Assembly (NCBI GenBank): GCA_026874595.1
Contig: CM049306.1
Location: 44,082,019-44,146,018 of the forward strand
Length of the DNA: 64,000 nucleotides
Reading direction: 5' to 3'
Source of the DNA: Sipunculus nudus
Lineage: Eukaryota; Annelida; Sipuncula; Golfingiida; Sipunculidae
The position numbers and the translations under genes are program-made. A model generated the notes under the pieces. That model did not search any database. It saw only the letters and a list, made by a program, of their open reading frames with translations, and was not told the DNA's origin. Positions 44,826 to 57,700 of this stretch are shown piece after piece (the stretch's first letter is position 1; each line of letters opens with the position of its first letter).

Positions 44826-45400
44826 GTCGTTCCAACACATCTAGTTAATGATTTGGATGGAAGTTTCCTCCGAAAACAGCCGAGCTGCCTGCGGCAAAGA
44901 TCGGATTGCCCGTGTGGTCCAATGCAGCACCGGATAAAGGACTATATTGTACAAATGAATAACCAAAGCTTTCAGTGAGGGATTCAAGCATGTTTCGCCT
45001 AACATTTGACCCAGGCCCTGACCCACTTGCGTGGTCAGTAAATGTTAAAAACACATAACTCTCGCTTTATGAAAAGGAGGGGTTCAACCCAGGGGGATAA
45101 ATGACAAACCTAATACAAGGTTCCTAATTTCGGAAAAGGAGCTGGGGGTGCGTTGGGGGGGGGGGGGGGGTTTCCAGGACTCAAAATTGGTCTGATACGA
45201 TTAAAAAACGGTTTCGACTTCACTTGGGTCAGCTACTACTTCTAACGAGGTATGGATATTTCCGTATCTATTAAATTCATCGTTACGTCTTCCTCACATC
45301 AACCTTTTTTATTACGTCCAACGATAGTAACCAGTCAATGATCATTGAAAAAGTGAATGCTCTGCTTCCCACTCTGCTTCGCAAATCTGATCATCACTCG
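44826..45400. pseudogene. Segmental duplication copy 2 with intact ORF fragment
   Basis: Minus-strand 45054-44845 is open and reads FLTFTDHASGSGPGSNVRRN, then LDHTGNPIFAAGSSAVFGG, then a stop. It looks like the end of a real coding sequence, but it is cut on its 5' side by a MITE at 45068 and I recognise no family. 45235-45400 matches 43790-43990. Confidence 0.45.
45068..45230. mobile_element. MITE fragment beside ORF fragment
   Basis: AGGGGTTCAACCCAGGGGGA, poly-G at about 45154, CAGGACTCAAAATTGGTCTGA and AACGGTTTCGACTT match the GCGGATCC MITE family. Confidence 0.6.
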
Positions 45401-47890
45401 AGGGTATTCAAGGTAAAAATACCGGTATATTTGTTTCTTGCCGTGACAGCAGCGCTACTAAATAAATGCATAGAAATATTTGCACATATCCTATTATGAC
45501 TGTTTGCCACTGAAATCCTATATTTTCTTTTAACTTTTAAAATTAAAAAAAATGAGCCAACATTCCTCATATTAAATGTTTCATCTCCCAAAACTTGATA
45601 CAAAGTCCTGTAAACCGGCTTTATCAGCTATAGTATAATATAAATTTGATGCAAAAATAGAATCGATATTGCATTTAAATCATACATTATCAATGTGGTA
45701 TGGGGGGTGGGAGTGCGGCTGGTCCACCCGATTCTCTGTGTAAATTTCGTGTCGAGAACAGTGGGGCAGGCAACAGATGTTTCATTATTTTGCTCATTGG
45801 ATGCCACCATTGCTGTCGATTGAGGATAAGATCACAAAGTGGATGATTATAAAATGGGGTTACACCGACAAGTAACAGTTTGACAGTGGTAAATCACACT
45901 GGGACCATATGTCGAGCGCTACTCTCTACTTGTCAAACTCGTATTTACCATATTGCCCAGTGGTAACGAATGCAGCATTAACTACTTTAATCACGCTTTC
46001 TGCAGCCTCTTTATCCTGTCTTATAAATCTATACCAAGTGCCTCAAAATGTATAATGAATTAAATTTTTTTAAAATTCCGACACCTTGTTACGAGCACGT
46101 TCCTTCCTACTTTTTAACTTCCTGATACATGTAAACATTCAGTTAAATGTAAAAATAGTGTAGCACGGTTTAGGTGCGAAATAAAAAACACCTTTCTTCA
46201 CAGATATCAGATAATTATTTTCATAATATTTTATAATTATTCTTATTTTATAATTATTCTCATAATATTTAATAATTATTCTTAAAATTTTTTTACCAAC
46301 TAAGAATTGTTCCTCGACCTCTTCAGAAAATAATTCGATAATGCATCTGAAACTTAATATATCTGAAACTTAAACTTAATATGAATAGAATAGAATAAGT
46401 TTATTATGCCCCTGTAAGCCAATCAGATGCCGTTCAAATAGGTCTTCACCAATGACTTTTACATCTCGCATGCATTGTACTTCGCTCAGGTACTGTTACG
46501 AAATGTCATATATATATAGCTTTCCATGTAATGGTAAAATATGGACAACTTATCGATACCGTTCCATCTGTCTATAACGATTTTATTTGCTATCGTAATC
46601 TGCACCCGTGAATTGATATTTCCACCCCCAGTCCTGACCCAGGATTTACTGGTGAAAAAAAATTGGGCGTCAATTTTAATTAAACCGAAGTGACATGAAA
46701 CAAATCAGTTCCTGTTTGGTTACAGTGACAACCTAGATATCCGGTCATTAGACCTTATTTTTCTGGTAATTTGTTACCGGAAGGATACGGTAATTTGTAC
46801 CTCTTGATATCTGGTGATCACAAATCACACAGGTTACGAATGTAGCACAAGTTCACCTGTCCGCTATCCCCCCCCCCCCAAAAAAAAAACATAGATCTCC
46901 TCGGAAGTTTTGTTGCATGAGAAAGTTTATCTTAACGAGTGTCGTGAGATTTAGTTATAACTGAGGTCAATGCCAGGACGAGGAAATAAACGTTTTCTCA
47001 GTTGACCGTTATAAGTTTCAACAATAAACTGGTCTTTTACTGGGAAAGAGCGAAACCTCGTGATGTCACTTCTTGAGCACAATTTTCTTACTCGTTGGGG
47101 ACTACATATCCTCTCTCTGCTCAAACCTCTGTGACTGTGTATACCATATTGTACCCCCCCCCCGCCCGATATTTCCTCCTATACTATTATATAATATTTC
47201 CTCCTATACTATTATATATAGTGTTTGTTGTTATCAGCAATCATTACCTAAGCCAAGGGGCGGGGGTTATGTTTTTGCCGGGGTATGTTGGTCTGTGTGT
47301 CTGATGGCAAAATTACTAGTTAAATATTTATGAAATTTTCATGATAGCCCGGCAGTGATCTAAGGAACAATTAATTAAATTTTGGGGGCCGATCCTGATC
47401 ACAATCTGGATCCAGGATTTGTTTTAACATTGCCGCTTTTCCGACAATGCCATAAAGGGGTAATGGGAGACAGCAGCGGAGTGCTTTTCGAGTTACGAGT
47501 TCACTTAAGTCATTCAAAAATGCAGTTCAGAATACACTCCTTTTACAATGCAAGAAACCAGAACAACCAAGATACCAGGTAACAGCTTTATTCCCATCGT
47601 ATTTAACATTTGTAAATTTGGCAGTTAACAATTTTGGAGGCAGCGATTGTCACCGATAAATCGTCCAATCCACTTACTTCCAACGGGAATAAGTTATGAA
47701 CCATTAATAAACCATACAAAATGTTATAACGAGTTTTAACAAATCTCAAAAGAGAATTCTTAAACAAAATCAAGAGGCAACGCGATCATCAGTAAGGCAG
47801 CGCGAGTTTCGACAAATGGCTTTTCATTTGCAAAGTTTCAAACAACGAAAACAAGAAACAAGTTTCTTACAATGACATGCTGGAATGTTA
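45400..47890. other. Gene B 3' flank, no gene; interspersed repeat at 47228-47420
   Basis: 47228-47420 (GTTATGTTTTTGCCGGGGTA..ATTTATGAAATTTTCATGAT..CCTGATCACAATCTGGATCC) belongs to the family at 11450-11640. A 28-bp direct duplication (TTTCCTCCTATACTATTATA twice) is at about 47170-47220. Poly-C followed by poly-A is at 46868. Confidence 0.5.
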
Positions 47891-47899
47891 CGATTATTT

Positions 47900-47909
47900 T
47901 TTATTTATT
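47900..47909 (-). terminator. Candidate poly(A) signal of gene B
   Basis: Two overlapping AATAAA hexamers on the minus strand lie about 200 bases after the gene B stop codon. Confidence 0.5.
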
Positions 47910-48104
47910 ATTTTACTTAAACATCCATATTGAGTGGTATCCACTCTAGGGAGTTTTGTAGATATTATAAGGCTGTAAAATGTAAAAAAGTAGTGTAAAG
48001 GGTTTTAGTGTAAGGATTATCATTTCACATGGTAAGGCATTATGGTTACGCCAGAAAGTACAATTTTAAAATCCAATGAAAGCCATCCCCGGTTTTCTAG
48101 GGGT

Positions 48105-48715
48105 TTAAATACAGCACAGCCTGCCATCTCCCGTTTTATCCCCTGCAATGCGTCTGTCAGACAACATCTTCGCTATCACATCCATCATAGGCTGCCCGCA
48201 CATGGCCCTGGTGGGGAGATCACAAACTAACGACAGCTTGTTAAAGTGGAGTCCGGTGGGGCATCTCTTCAGCGTGGCCTTGTCGTGCACGCAGTGGTAG
48301 AACTTCGTGCAGTCGTCGAAATGAGCGAAAAGTCCGTATGGTTTGGGACACCTGTACCCACGATAATCCGGTACACCGCAGTTAGCCCTGACAGGGTAGT
48401 CGCATGTCTGGAGCACCTTATTGAAGTGAAGATCTTTTGGACACTGCATGTGTTTTGGTTTGTTCTGGAAGCAAATGTAAAAGCCGATACAGTCTTTCTC
48501 GCCTGGGAAGATTCCATTTGGCTCTGGACAGTTGAAACCGGCGCTGGCGTCCTCTGTTGTACATTTCACGTTGTATGGCTGGTCACACATCTGGTTGTCA
48601 TGGTTATAGTAGAGCCCCCTGGGACAGGCCGCTAGCAGCTCCTCACACTGACACTGGTAAAAGCGTCGACAGCTGGTTGGGTCAACCCGACGTGTACCGT
48701 CACACACTCTGGATT
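48105..48715 (-). CDS. Gene B exon 17: three CBM14 chitin-binding domains and stop
   Basis: The acceptor TTATTTTCAG starts the exon. Domains start CDGTRRVDPTSCRRFYQC, CPEPNGIFPGEKDCIGFYIC and CPKPYGLFAHFDDCTKFYHC. The tail ends GDGRLCCI-stop. 48190-48360 is about 97% identical in DNA to 26292-26462 of gene A. Plus-strand frames across it are shadows. Confidence 0.95.
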
Positions 48716-51700
48716 CTGAAAATAATCCTTACATTACAAACGTTTGACATATCAAAATTAACCATTCACTTGATTCTTTCTTTATCAATTAAGCATAAAA
48801 AATTGCGAATTTTCCAAGCATTATACGAAGCATTAACCTGGATTATCCCAGCAAGAGTAATATATGTGGCTCCATTAACTGAAGTAGCTTCTGTTAACCG
48901 AAATAGCTCCTGAACACTGACAGACTCCATTTTTATGCAAGATAAATCTTAAAAACACATAATAACATTTGTAAATATAAATCTACAATTGTAATAAAAA
49001 GTGTAAATGTAGTAATAAAAAGTGTAAATGTAATAAGTGTAAATGTAATAACAACAAAACCGTATAAGAGAGATGGCTCAACGTCCCCAAAATCTAAAGT
49101 TCATCAGAATTAGGTTGACGAGGTTTGCTAAAACAGTCCTTTGTCAATGTCCCAATGCCACCCCATGTCCCGAGGTCACCCGATTCTGATCACATTTGAA
49201 CATTTCGATATCTCCCTATGTCTCCCTGTACGACACTGAGCAGTCTTGTGTAGATAACCTCTTTAGGTTAATGCTACTATACTAACCAGGGGTAACTGGT
49301 GGACTGGTCGGGTAGGTAGGATAAGGACGAGGTCTTGGGGTCACTAATGGACCTTCAGTCACGGGTGGTGGAACAGTTGGAAGAGGTTTCAATACTGCAA
49401 CGTCAATCACGTACATCTTGTCTGGAAAAATAAAATAAAAATATTAGATTCAAATTTCACCGATCAGAAGTGAAATTAAATATTTTATCCTTAGATCCGT
49501 CGCTCCGAAATATTTTGGCCATAAGTTGACTGACCAAACCTTAATTGATTTAATCCATACGTCACATCTCAGCTTTTTGAAATAGTTGTACAATTACTTT
49601 ATCACTTTCACACTAATCTTAGAATGAAGGATTCAGTTTCCCCTGTATTGCTCTTCTAAATAGTTATGGAAACTGCACTGCTCTTCTTTAAAGTATCTCC
49701 GGAAGAATTATCCCGACATTTTATGTTTCATCGAATTTTAATCCTTGGCACGAGTGCCTTCGATAAAATTCTTCACAAGTCAGCTCTTAGATGTCCACAT
49801 CTTCAGACCCTTTACAGAAGCTTATAATTTGGATGTTTATATCTAATTCAGACACTCCGCACTGAAGGCTGCCAAGAAACATCGTCAAAATTATTGGACC
49901 ATTTTCTAAATATCATCCATTCCCCCCCCATAAGTTTGATCACCTACCTTTGTGTGCGCACAGGCGTTTCCAGACTATATCAAATACTGGCCAGAAGGGG
50001 GTCAGCGTCGGGCAGGTTTTTACTTCGTTCATACATTGGGACAAATTGTCAATTTTACTGAAATGATAACGTGATCCGTGAGATTAAGCGTGAGAGTCCA
50101 GGTTATTTACAATCATCTTATAAATCCTCCCTGGTCAGGCAAACAAGTTCTAGGTTAACGTAGGTCCGCTCAACTAACCAATGCATGCAACAGAAGGTGG
50201 AGTCCGTAGCCAAAGTAAAGTGGCCCTTGGGGGTCATGACGCTCAGCTGAATTTGACATACACGTGCTGCATGTATTAATTTTTAATGTCATTGTGAAAA
50301 ATTGTAAAAGAACCTTTATAAATGGATAGAATGACATGTCACAGTGACCTAATTTCATGCGTCCCTGGACATTTGCCAAGGACCCCCCTAATTATTTTTA
50401 AAGAAGATTTTCGGCCTAATCTATTATTAGAAATTATGCCCCATCTGACTGTCTGGGTACAACCTCCCAGGATATACAATTAGACGTTTCTAGGTCTAAC
50501 GGTTACGATTTGTGCCCTGTTAACGGCCGAACTGACGACTGAAAATGGGTGATCACTAAATCTTAGATGACTTATGAGCTAAAATAACACTGAATGGTTG
50601 CATATCCAACTAATGCAGTCCTGTCACAATAACATGACACGTGCTCCAATTAAACAAAAAAGCAGTTTGCTTTGAAATGTCAAGCAAAAAAGTGCAAACA
50701 TATACAGTCATCCCCCATCTTTCAACTGTTTGCTGCACTTTTTTAATACTTATACATATATACAGCCCCACATGCCGGATAAATAGGTCCGCCATCCACA
50801 AAGGGACATTGATGATCCACAACTTTGTATGCAAAAAGTAAATTTTAGGCTTCCACATGCCTTAACATGCATAGTTCTTGAACCTTTTTAAAAACATGCT
50901 TTACACTTTTACAAATTGTGGAAATTCTTGTCCTTGCTCGACTTTGCGGCATCATAGATATCATAGATAGATATCATAGATAGATATCATAAGTAATACT
51001 CTAGGTACATTTTCACTGAAGAAGAGAGGGAACCTGAAAAGGTCATTTCCCTTTAATCCTGACTATTTGGCAGGAATGGTAAAATCAAGCCATATCAACC
51101 TTTTGGTGGTAAATATTCACCCAAAATTTAGATCTCTAAGGCCATTTACCTGCATGTAACCGCCGGGTTCCTCCGGTCAAAGCAGTTTGACACTCCCCTG
51201 ATGCATGTTGTATCAATCATGGCTGCATTCAGAAGGTCTTCTACAAGTGCCACTCCCCTAATTATCACTGAAAAGGAAATATAGATGCAAAAGGAAGAAG
51301 AAAGGATCTAAATAAAAAAAATATAATGAATCCTTGTTAAAGAGATTGCTGCTACTTTGCGAAAATTTTTAAATGAATACTTAAAAATACTTCCATTCTT
51401 GCATGAAATTAAAATTTGTTACGTCCAAAAGGACTACAGTGACAATTTATCATTACTTTGATATTCATAATAAAAAGAAAGTTATGCGTGACATCCTCCA
51501 GTACAATACATTTGTTATGTTTCAATACAATCTGAAATTTGTATTTACGACCAAATACGACTAAATAACGAGATGACAGTATGACTGAACGACAAGGAAA
51601 TATGAGACAAATGATAAAATGATACGTTCAGAAATATGAGGCAAATGATAATCAAATCTCCCCCCCCCCCCCCGGGTAGTCTGATTATCAAATCCCCTAG

Positions 51701-54700
51701 TATTAGGAGGGAGAAACATTTAATATCATTTATGCCTGTTAACATGCATGCTAGCATTTGTATTACAATTTTGAGCCTTTTAACAAAAAAAGTTAACAGC
51801 AAGTCATGGGATTTTTTTTTCGGAAAAAAACCACAGTGCCCTAAGGTGACATATCTACCGACCAGGTTCTGGACAAGTCATATGGACCCAGCTTTCCATC
51901 ATCGTCCAGTAATGGATCAGTCCTGCGCAACCATCAGTCTGTGCAATACAGCGGAACACATCCCAGGCATTTCTGAAAGACAAGTCTCCCTAAATTTCAT
52001 TTCGTTTCAAATGAAAACTGAAGATTAGGCCTTATCTTATCAGGAGAATTAAGCCTTATCAGGAGAATTAGAGGAGAATTAGGCCTTATCAGGAGAATAA
52101 GGCCTTATCTGGAGAATTAGGCCTTATCTTATCAGGAGAATCTTCGGAAGGCATCTGTATTAAACATTTCGACAGCAATGATTGATATCAATACCTAGGC
52201 ATTTTAATACTGGCTAAAGGTTCAGTGATAACCGGAATAGTATTCGTTACAGGTTCCTATCATGTCTTACGTTTAAAATTAAATTTTTTTTTTTAAATAT
52301 GCTCGACTAAAACTATCAATGGTCAACCGCATGTATAAGCATGATTGAACTTTGCAGGAAGAATGTTTACAAGGTACTAGTAATCAATATTCCCGATAAA
52401 AATCCAGTGAACAAGAGCACCGCAAATGCGTGCATATTACGCCTTTCGCATATCTGGTGTCCTCTGACCTCCAGAAATAGGCCTTTTCGTATGATAGAAC
52501 TAGAAGCCAACCAAATGCTAGTTAAACACTCGACAGCACAGATCTTTGGGGGACCATTCAGCGATAAGATATTGGCCTGATCTCTCAACAATCACCTTAG
52601 CCTCGAAAAAGGAGTTTGTGTAAATGTTTGGGAGATCCTGTGCGCTCGTTGTGCGATCAAAAAATCCAATTTTCAGCAACTTTCATGGTGATCTACAGAG
52701 ATCTTTGAGCGACCTTGCCGATCATTGAGCGCTCATTGAAAGCTACCAATTAGAGTGTTGAGCGCTCGCAGTGGCGTTATTGTTTTTCAATGGGGGTATG
52801 ATCTTCGAAATAATTTAAGGAATTTCACAACACTGATTATGCCGTAGTTTTGTATTCCCCTCACTGATTTATCAAACTAATGTATTAAACTGTAAAGGTC
52901 ATACAAGAGAAGAATTCATTCAAACGTTGTCAGGAGGAGTGATAGCCAAGCTATTTCTTAATTTGCGACATATTGATATTGTTTGCCCAATGAAAGTGAA
53001 AATTCAAACTAAAACTAATTTTTCTAACTGATCAGTCATTGTTGGGTTACCAAATACTAGTGGCACCAACAGTTGTCATGTTAAGGCAAACAGCGACTTA
53101 CCATTGGATAAAAAAATGTGTCAAGGATAAATAAAATCTCATTTACCTATAAATCCATTTACCTATAATTCTGTAGAGTTTTATCTGATAACTCATACTT
53201 AACATTTCTAAGCAATGCTTGCAAATATTAACGTTGATCCTGAGTAACCTCTCATCTACTAAATTTTGATGTTTGCACATTTTTATTATTTTCAACGCTG
53301 TGAGATACTTAAGGTTGCCACAAACCACATCTAATAAATAGTTGCAATTAATCAGAAGTAATATTCAGGTAATCAGAACGGCTTCTGTTGCTCAGGGGTA
53401 GAGCGCAGGGAGATCGCGAGTTCGAATCTCAGCGGAGGCGGTGAGATTTTTCACGTCAACTCCACCCAGGGTGAGCTTGATCGGGAGACTGACAAATTTA
53501 TTTAAATTGTTGTATAGGTATCTTAGGAAGAAATATGCTACACTTATTACCGCAGGCTTGTCTATGAGCGGTCACCATGAACCTCGTTCTTTCTGACAGT
53601 TATCACCTACCCACATATCTGAGGGGTTGTACGGTTTGCGAAGCATTTTCTGACGATCCTGACGCACTGCTGGTTATTCCTTTCTTTTTCTTCAATGATT
53701 GATAGAAGTGAGAAGTCCATAGGAAGTTCCCCCGTGCCTTCGATGAACTTGTATTTCCAAACTACGATTTTACCAGCTGCAATAAAATAAACAGTTAAAA
53801 ATACATAGGTTCATGTTTAATATTCCTGCCATTCGGTACATGAAAGGCTTAAATCTTACTCTTAAAATTTAAGAGTTTTTGAGTACTCAAACCGCAGAAC
53901 ATCTTTCTACAGTAAAAACTTCTGCAACAATTCTCTGCGCCTCATCTACAGGTTTCTTTGCGAACCTTTTAAAATATTTGCATGAAGTTTCCGTTTATTC
54001 CCAAAACCCCAGCCATTCAAATAATAACAGTTTCAAATAATAACAGTTTTAAAAAGTTCCAAGGAGAAACATTCCAGATTCCTAGGAGTCTTGCTCTTAG
54101 GCAGCTAATAGACAAATTTGTCAGTCTCACGCAATGATCTATTGCTAGTTTCGCTCAACGCCCAGAGTCCTTTGACATGTCCGGTTAGCACTACACATTC
54201 AAAGAACACTACCAATATAATTACAGTATCATGTCAGAATATTGAGACAAATATGAAGAACAAACCTGGGTAATAGCAGAAATTCTTCAGTAGCGTTTGC
54301 AGTTCTACAGAGTGTTTCGCCATGTTGGGACATGTATTAATTCCAGCAATGCATTCCCTCACCTTCAACCAATTTGTTTTTCTGCAAATATAACAAAAAA
54401 ATCAAGGAAACTCAACAAAGAAACCCCCTTTTTGCCGCTAGACCAAGATCTCAATGGTGTAGCATAAAAAGGGGAAAGAATTTGAAAGGCAAGTCTAAAT
54501 ATGAAGGGTAAATCTAAATTATATCAAACAAAACAATTCTGGATTCAAATCTGTTAAGTTTTTTTTTCATTTTTGTTTTATTTATTTATGCTATTTTCTA
54601 AACAATATTTTCATTAATTTGACATTTTCAGTTCTCCTTAATTAACACTCAATTTCTTTAAAATATGCAACAAATTTCCATTCTCAGTTTTATTTCAGAT

Positions 54701-57700
54701 GTTCAGTAGTATTGGAAACAAAGGGTTATCAGACTTTTCAAAATCTCATAGCGATGTTGCGAAGTACTCACTGGCAAGATTGTGCAGGATAATCGAAGTT
54801 GAAACATCGCTTGAGGTTTTCCAAACAAACCGGCTTGTGCATTCTGACGTGTAAGAACTGTTCCATCAGAGACCTCCCGTCGTATACGACTAAAATACCA
54901 AAAGATCTATAGATATCATGTAGGAACTTTGACAGAATCAAAATTCTTAAATCATGTTAAAGGGTCAAGTGCATTCGCTTTTGATTTTACCGACAAGACA
55001 AATCTACTTTAAAAACTTTGAGAACCCCTCAAAGCAGCACCTTTTCAGCAAAACACTTAAAGCAGCATCTTACAGCCGATCACAAGGATAGGAATTACAT
55101 CCGCCATTCATTTTTATGTATGCGACAATCAAGCTGTTAAACTCCGCATTTCTGAGATGAAAATAAGTTTCACCCCACGTTCAGATTAACCCCCTCATAT
55201 CGATCAGGTGTTTGGGCTTTGTGTGCTGAGAAAATGCGAGGGGGACCAACCACACTACCAACTGAAGCCGCCCACCCACCTTCCTCCCCAGAAATATGGT
55301 CATCTGTTCGACCAGCCCCCCCCCCTCCCTCAGGCCAACGCAAGGCAAACCGTACAAAATTTCTCTAACAAGGTATAACCTTTCTTCATTCCCACCTCAG
55401 CTTTTATTTCAATCATACGAAAATAAATTTAACAAAGTTTTCAGCACTTTCATAAACATTTACTTCTGATCATTAATAATTCAATGAGACCATGCGTAGA
55501 TACAAAAATTAACAAAGCAATTGTAACAAGCAATTTCGTGGAATTAATGTCCTCCACTTCCGCTTATTGTTGTCATTCATGCTTGCCTTGTGTTTGTCAT
55601 TCATGCTTGCCTTATATATGTTTTAGTTTTTATTTTCGCCTGATGATGTCTCTACATGTCCTAGAGGCCGTTTTAGTAGTGCCCTGAGATGTCTCAACAC
55701 GTCGTGGTTTTGGTTTTGAAATAGGAAGAAAATTGAAGATTTCTTTTGTTTTGGAGCTGGTGGGAATACTATGCATGGAATGCATGAGAGCAATCCGCGA
55801 CCAAAATTTGAATGAAATCTGATAATATTTTGGGAAGCTATTGCACGGAAACGAAAATCTGATGGACTGACAGAGACAGCTAGAGAGACAGAAGGACAGA
55901 CACGACTGACATAGCCAAATCAATGTCCCCCGCTCAGAGGAAGCGGGGAACCAAAAAATGACTGAAATGAGTTTATAAAATATGATGAATGATCTTTAAA
56001 TTTTAAGGAAATAAAAACGCAACTTAAGTGAGGTAGGCAATAGTTACTTTGTGCCTATTCCTTTAAAATAGAGGGGCAAACGTCCCGTTTATGATTGTTC
56101 ATTTAAGCCACCGAAGTTTCCTTGCCAAAGGTCCCGAGTTGCTTTCATCCGATTTAAGTGTAACAACTGCATTTAACAAAGATTTATATGGTGATCTTTC
56201 TATTTGCAAAGGTCATCCATTGGTCTTCCAATATATTGGGAGTTGTGGGTACACCCACTTGTAAATTCTGCATTACCTCTAGCTTAAGGTTCGTAGGGGG
56301 ATGGGGCGTTGATTTTTTTTAAAAAATACGAAGGTGTAATTCGTGAACCGCCAAAAACTAATACGTTTGCAACAAAGTTTTACATCTCTGCACTCACCAG
56401 CACGGTAGCAGTAGTCCTCCATCACTTTGGATAGCGTGTACCAATATTCTAGCAGACTACGACAACCTTTAGCTTCCGCGACGCAGTAGGTCAATGCTGC
56501 GGCATTACTGCAAGGCAAAGTTAACCCATTATCCGAAGCAAAACATACTTATAAGTACCCTTGCACCCCCAGAAGAAAATGAAATAAAAAAGTTCTGGCA
56601 ATAAGAAAGTCACCTACAGTCAAAACCAGGGCTGACAGGTTTGCCCTTCCGGCAATTTAACAAAATAGTCTTAACGTACTGTTGGTACCGTTTTATAGTG
56701 TGACGGTGCCACCTGGCGGATAGATCTAATACCAAGCAAATATAACCGCCTGCAAAAAATTCTTCGATCCCTCTTACGACCAAAATATTGCTTTCTTAGA
56801 GTACGCAGCCACTAAACAGATTTTAGGAACCACCTGTGAAGGGTTTCACCGGCAGGCTTAGAAATTAATCCTCAGGGATTACACACTTACGTGCACATCC
56901 CGTCAGTTGGATGTTTAACCACACAGTTAAGCAGGTCCTCCCTGCAGACGCTGTTTTCTTTTTCCAGCTGGATGATTTCGTCGAGGATTGAGTGGCGCTT
57001 GGTTTGGTTCATCAGTCCTGTGGTTGGGGTAGGCATTGGAGTCGCGGCTACAGTGAACTCAGGCGTTTCAGTTGGCCGAGACGCCAGTTGCCATGGATCG
57101 CCGATCACGAAATAATTGTCTATAATTTATATAAACTGGATGAAAAAAAAATTAATTGGCAAATCTGGCATATATCTACATTTATAATTATAAAATTACT
57201 GTGCGGATTGCTACTGCTGACGAAATATTCCAGAGCAATCTTTCAACCTACACTTAAAACCATATCCGGGCAATCAGGTTGTTACTGAACTAAGTTTTCA
57301 AATGCAAATTAACAAATTGTTATCACGTTCAGAAAACGTTTACATTAATTCCAGAAAACTTTTACAAATCTAACAAACTAACAATTAGATCCCTAAAGTC
57401 GTCTATCCATGAGAACATTTAGTTAATAAATTACTTACATTGATCATAGCAGCATGCAGATCCACTCATTAGATCAATCCCAACATCCTAACAGCCCACC
57501 CCAGGTTTCAGGAATATATTAAAGAACCTTTCCTGTCTTATTCTGATTACAGATGGCGCGTGCTTACCCTTGTCTCGGCACACTTTGAAGAGCGTATCTA
57601 AGATCACAGGGATGTGGCGTTTTATTTCCTCACATGGCTCGTGGAGACATTCAGCCAGGTTATCTAGGTCACTGAAATATCAAACTACTCCCAACACAGA

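Noticed and set aside
44845-45054. Legumain-like or phosphatase-like identity for the FTDH ORF fragment
   Set aside because: Only short matches such as FTDH could be pointed to; the rest of the fragment does not follow either family.
53381-53441. Functional tRNA gene
   Set aside because: The anticodon arm is too short for a cloverleaf and a SINE-like body follows.
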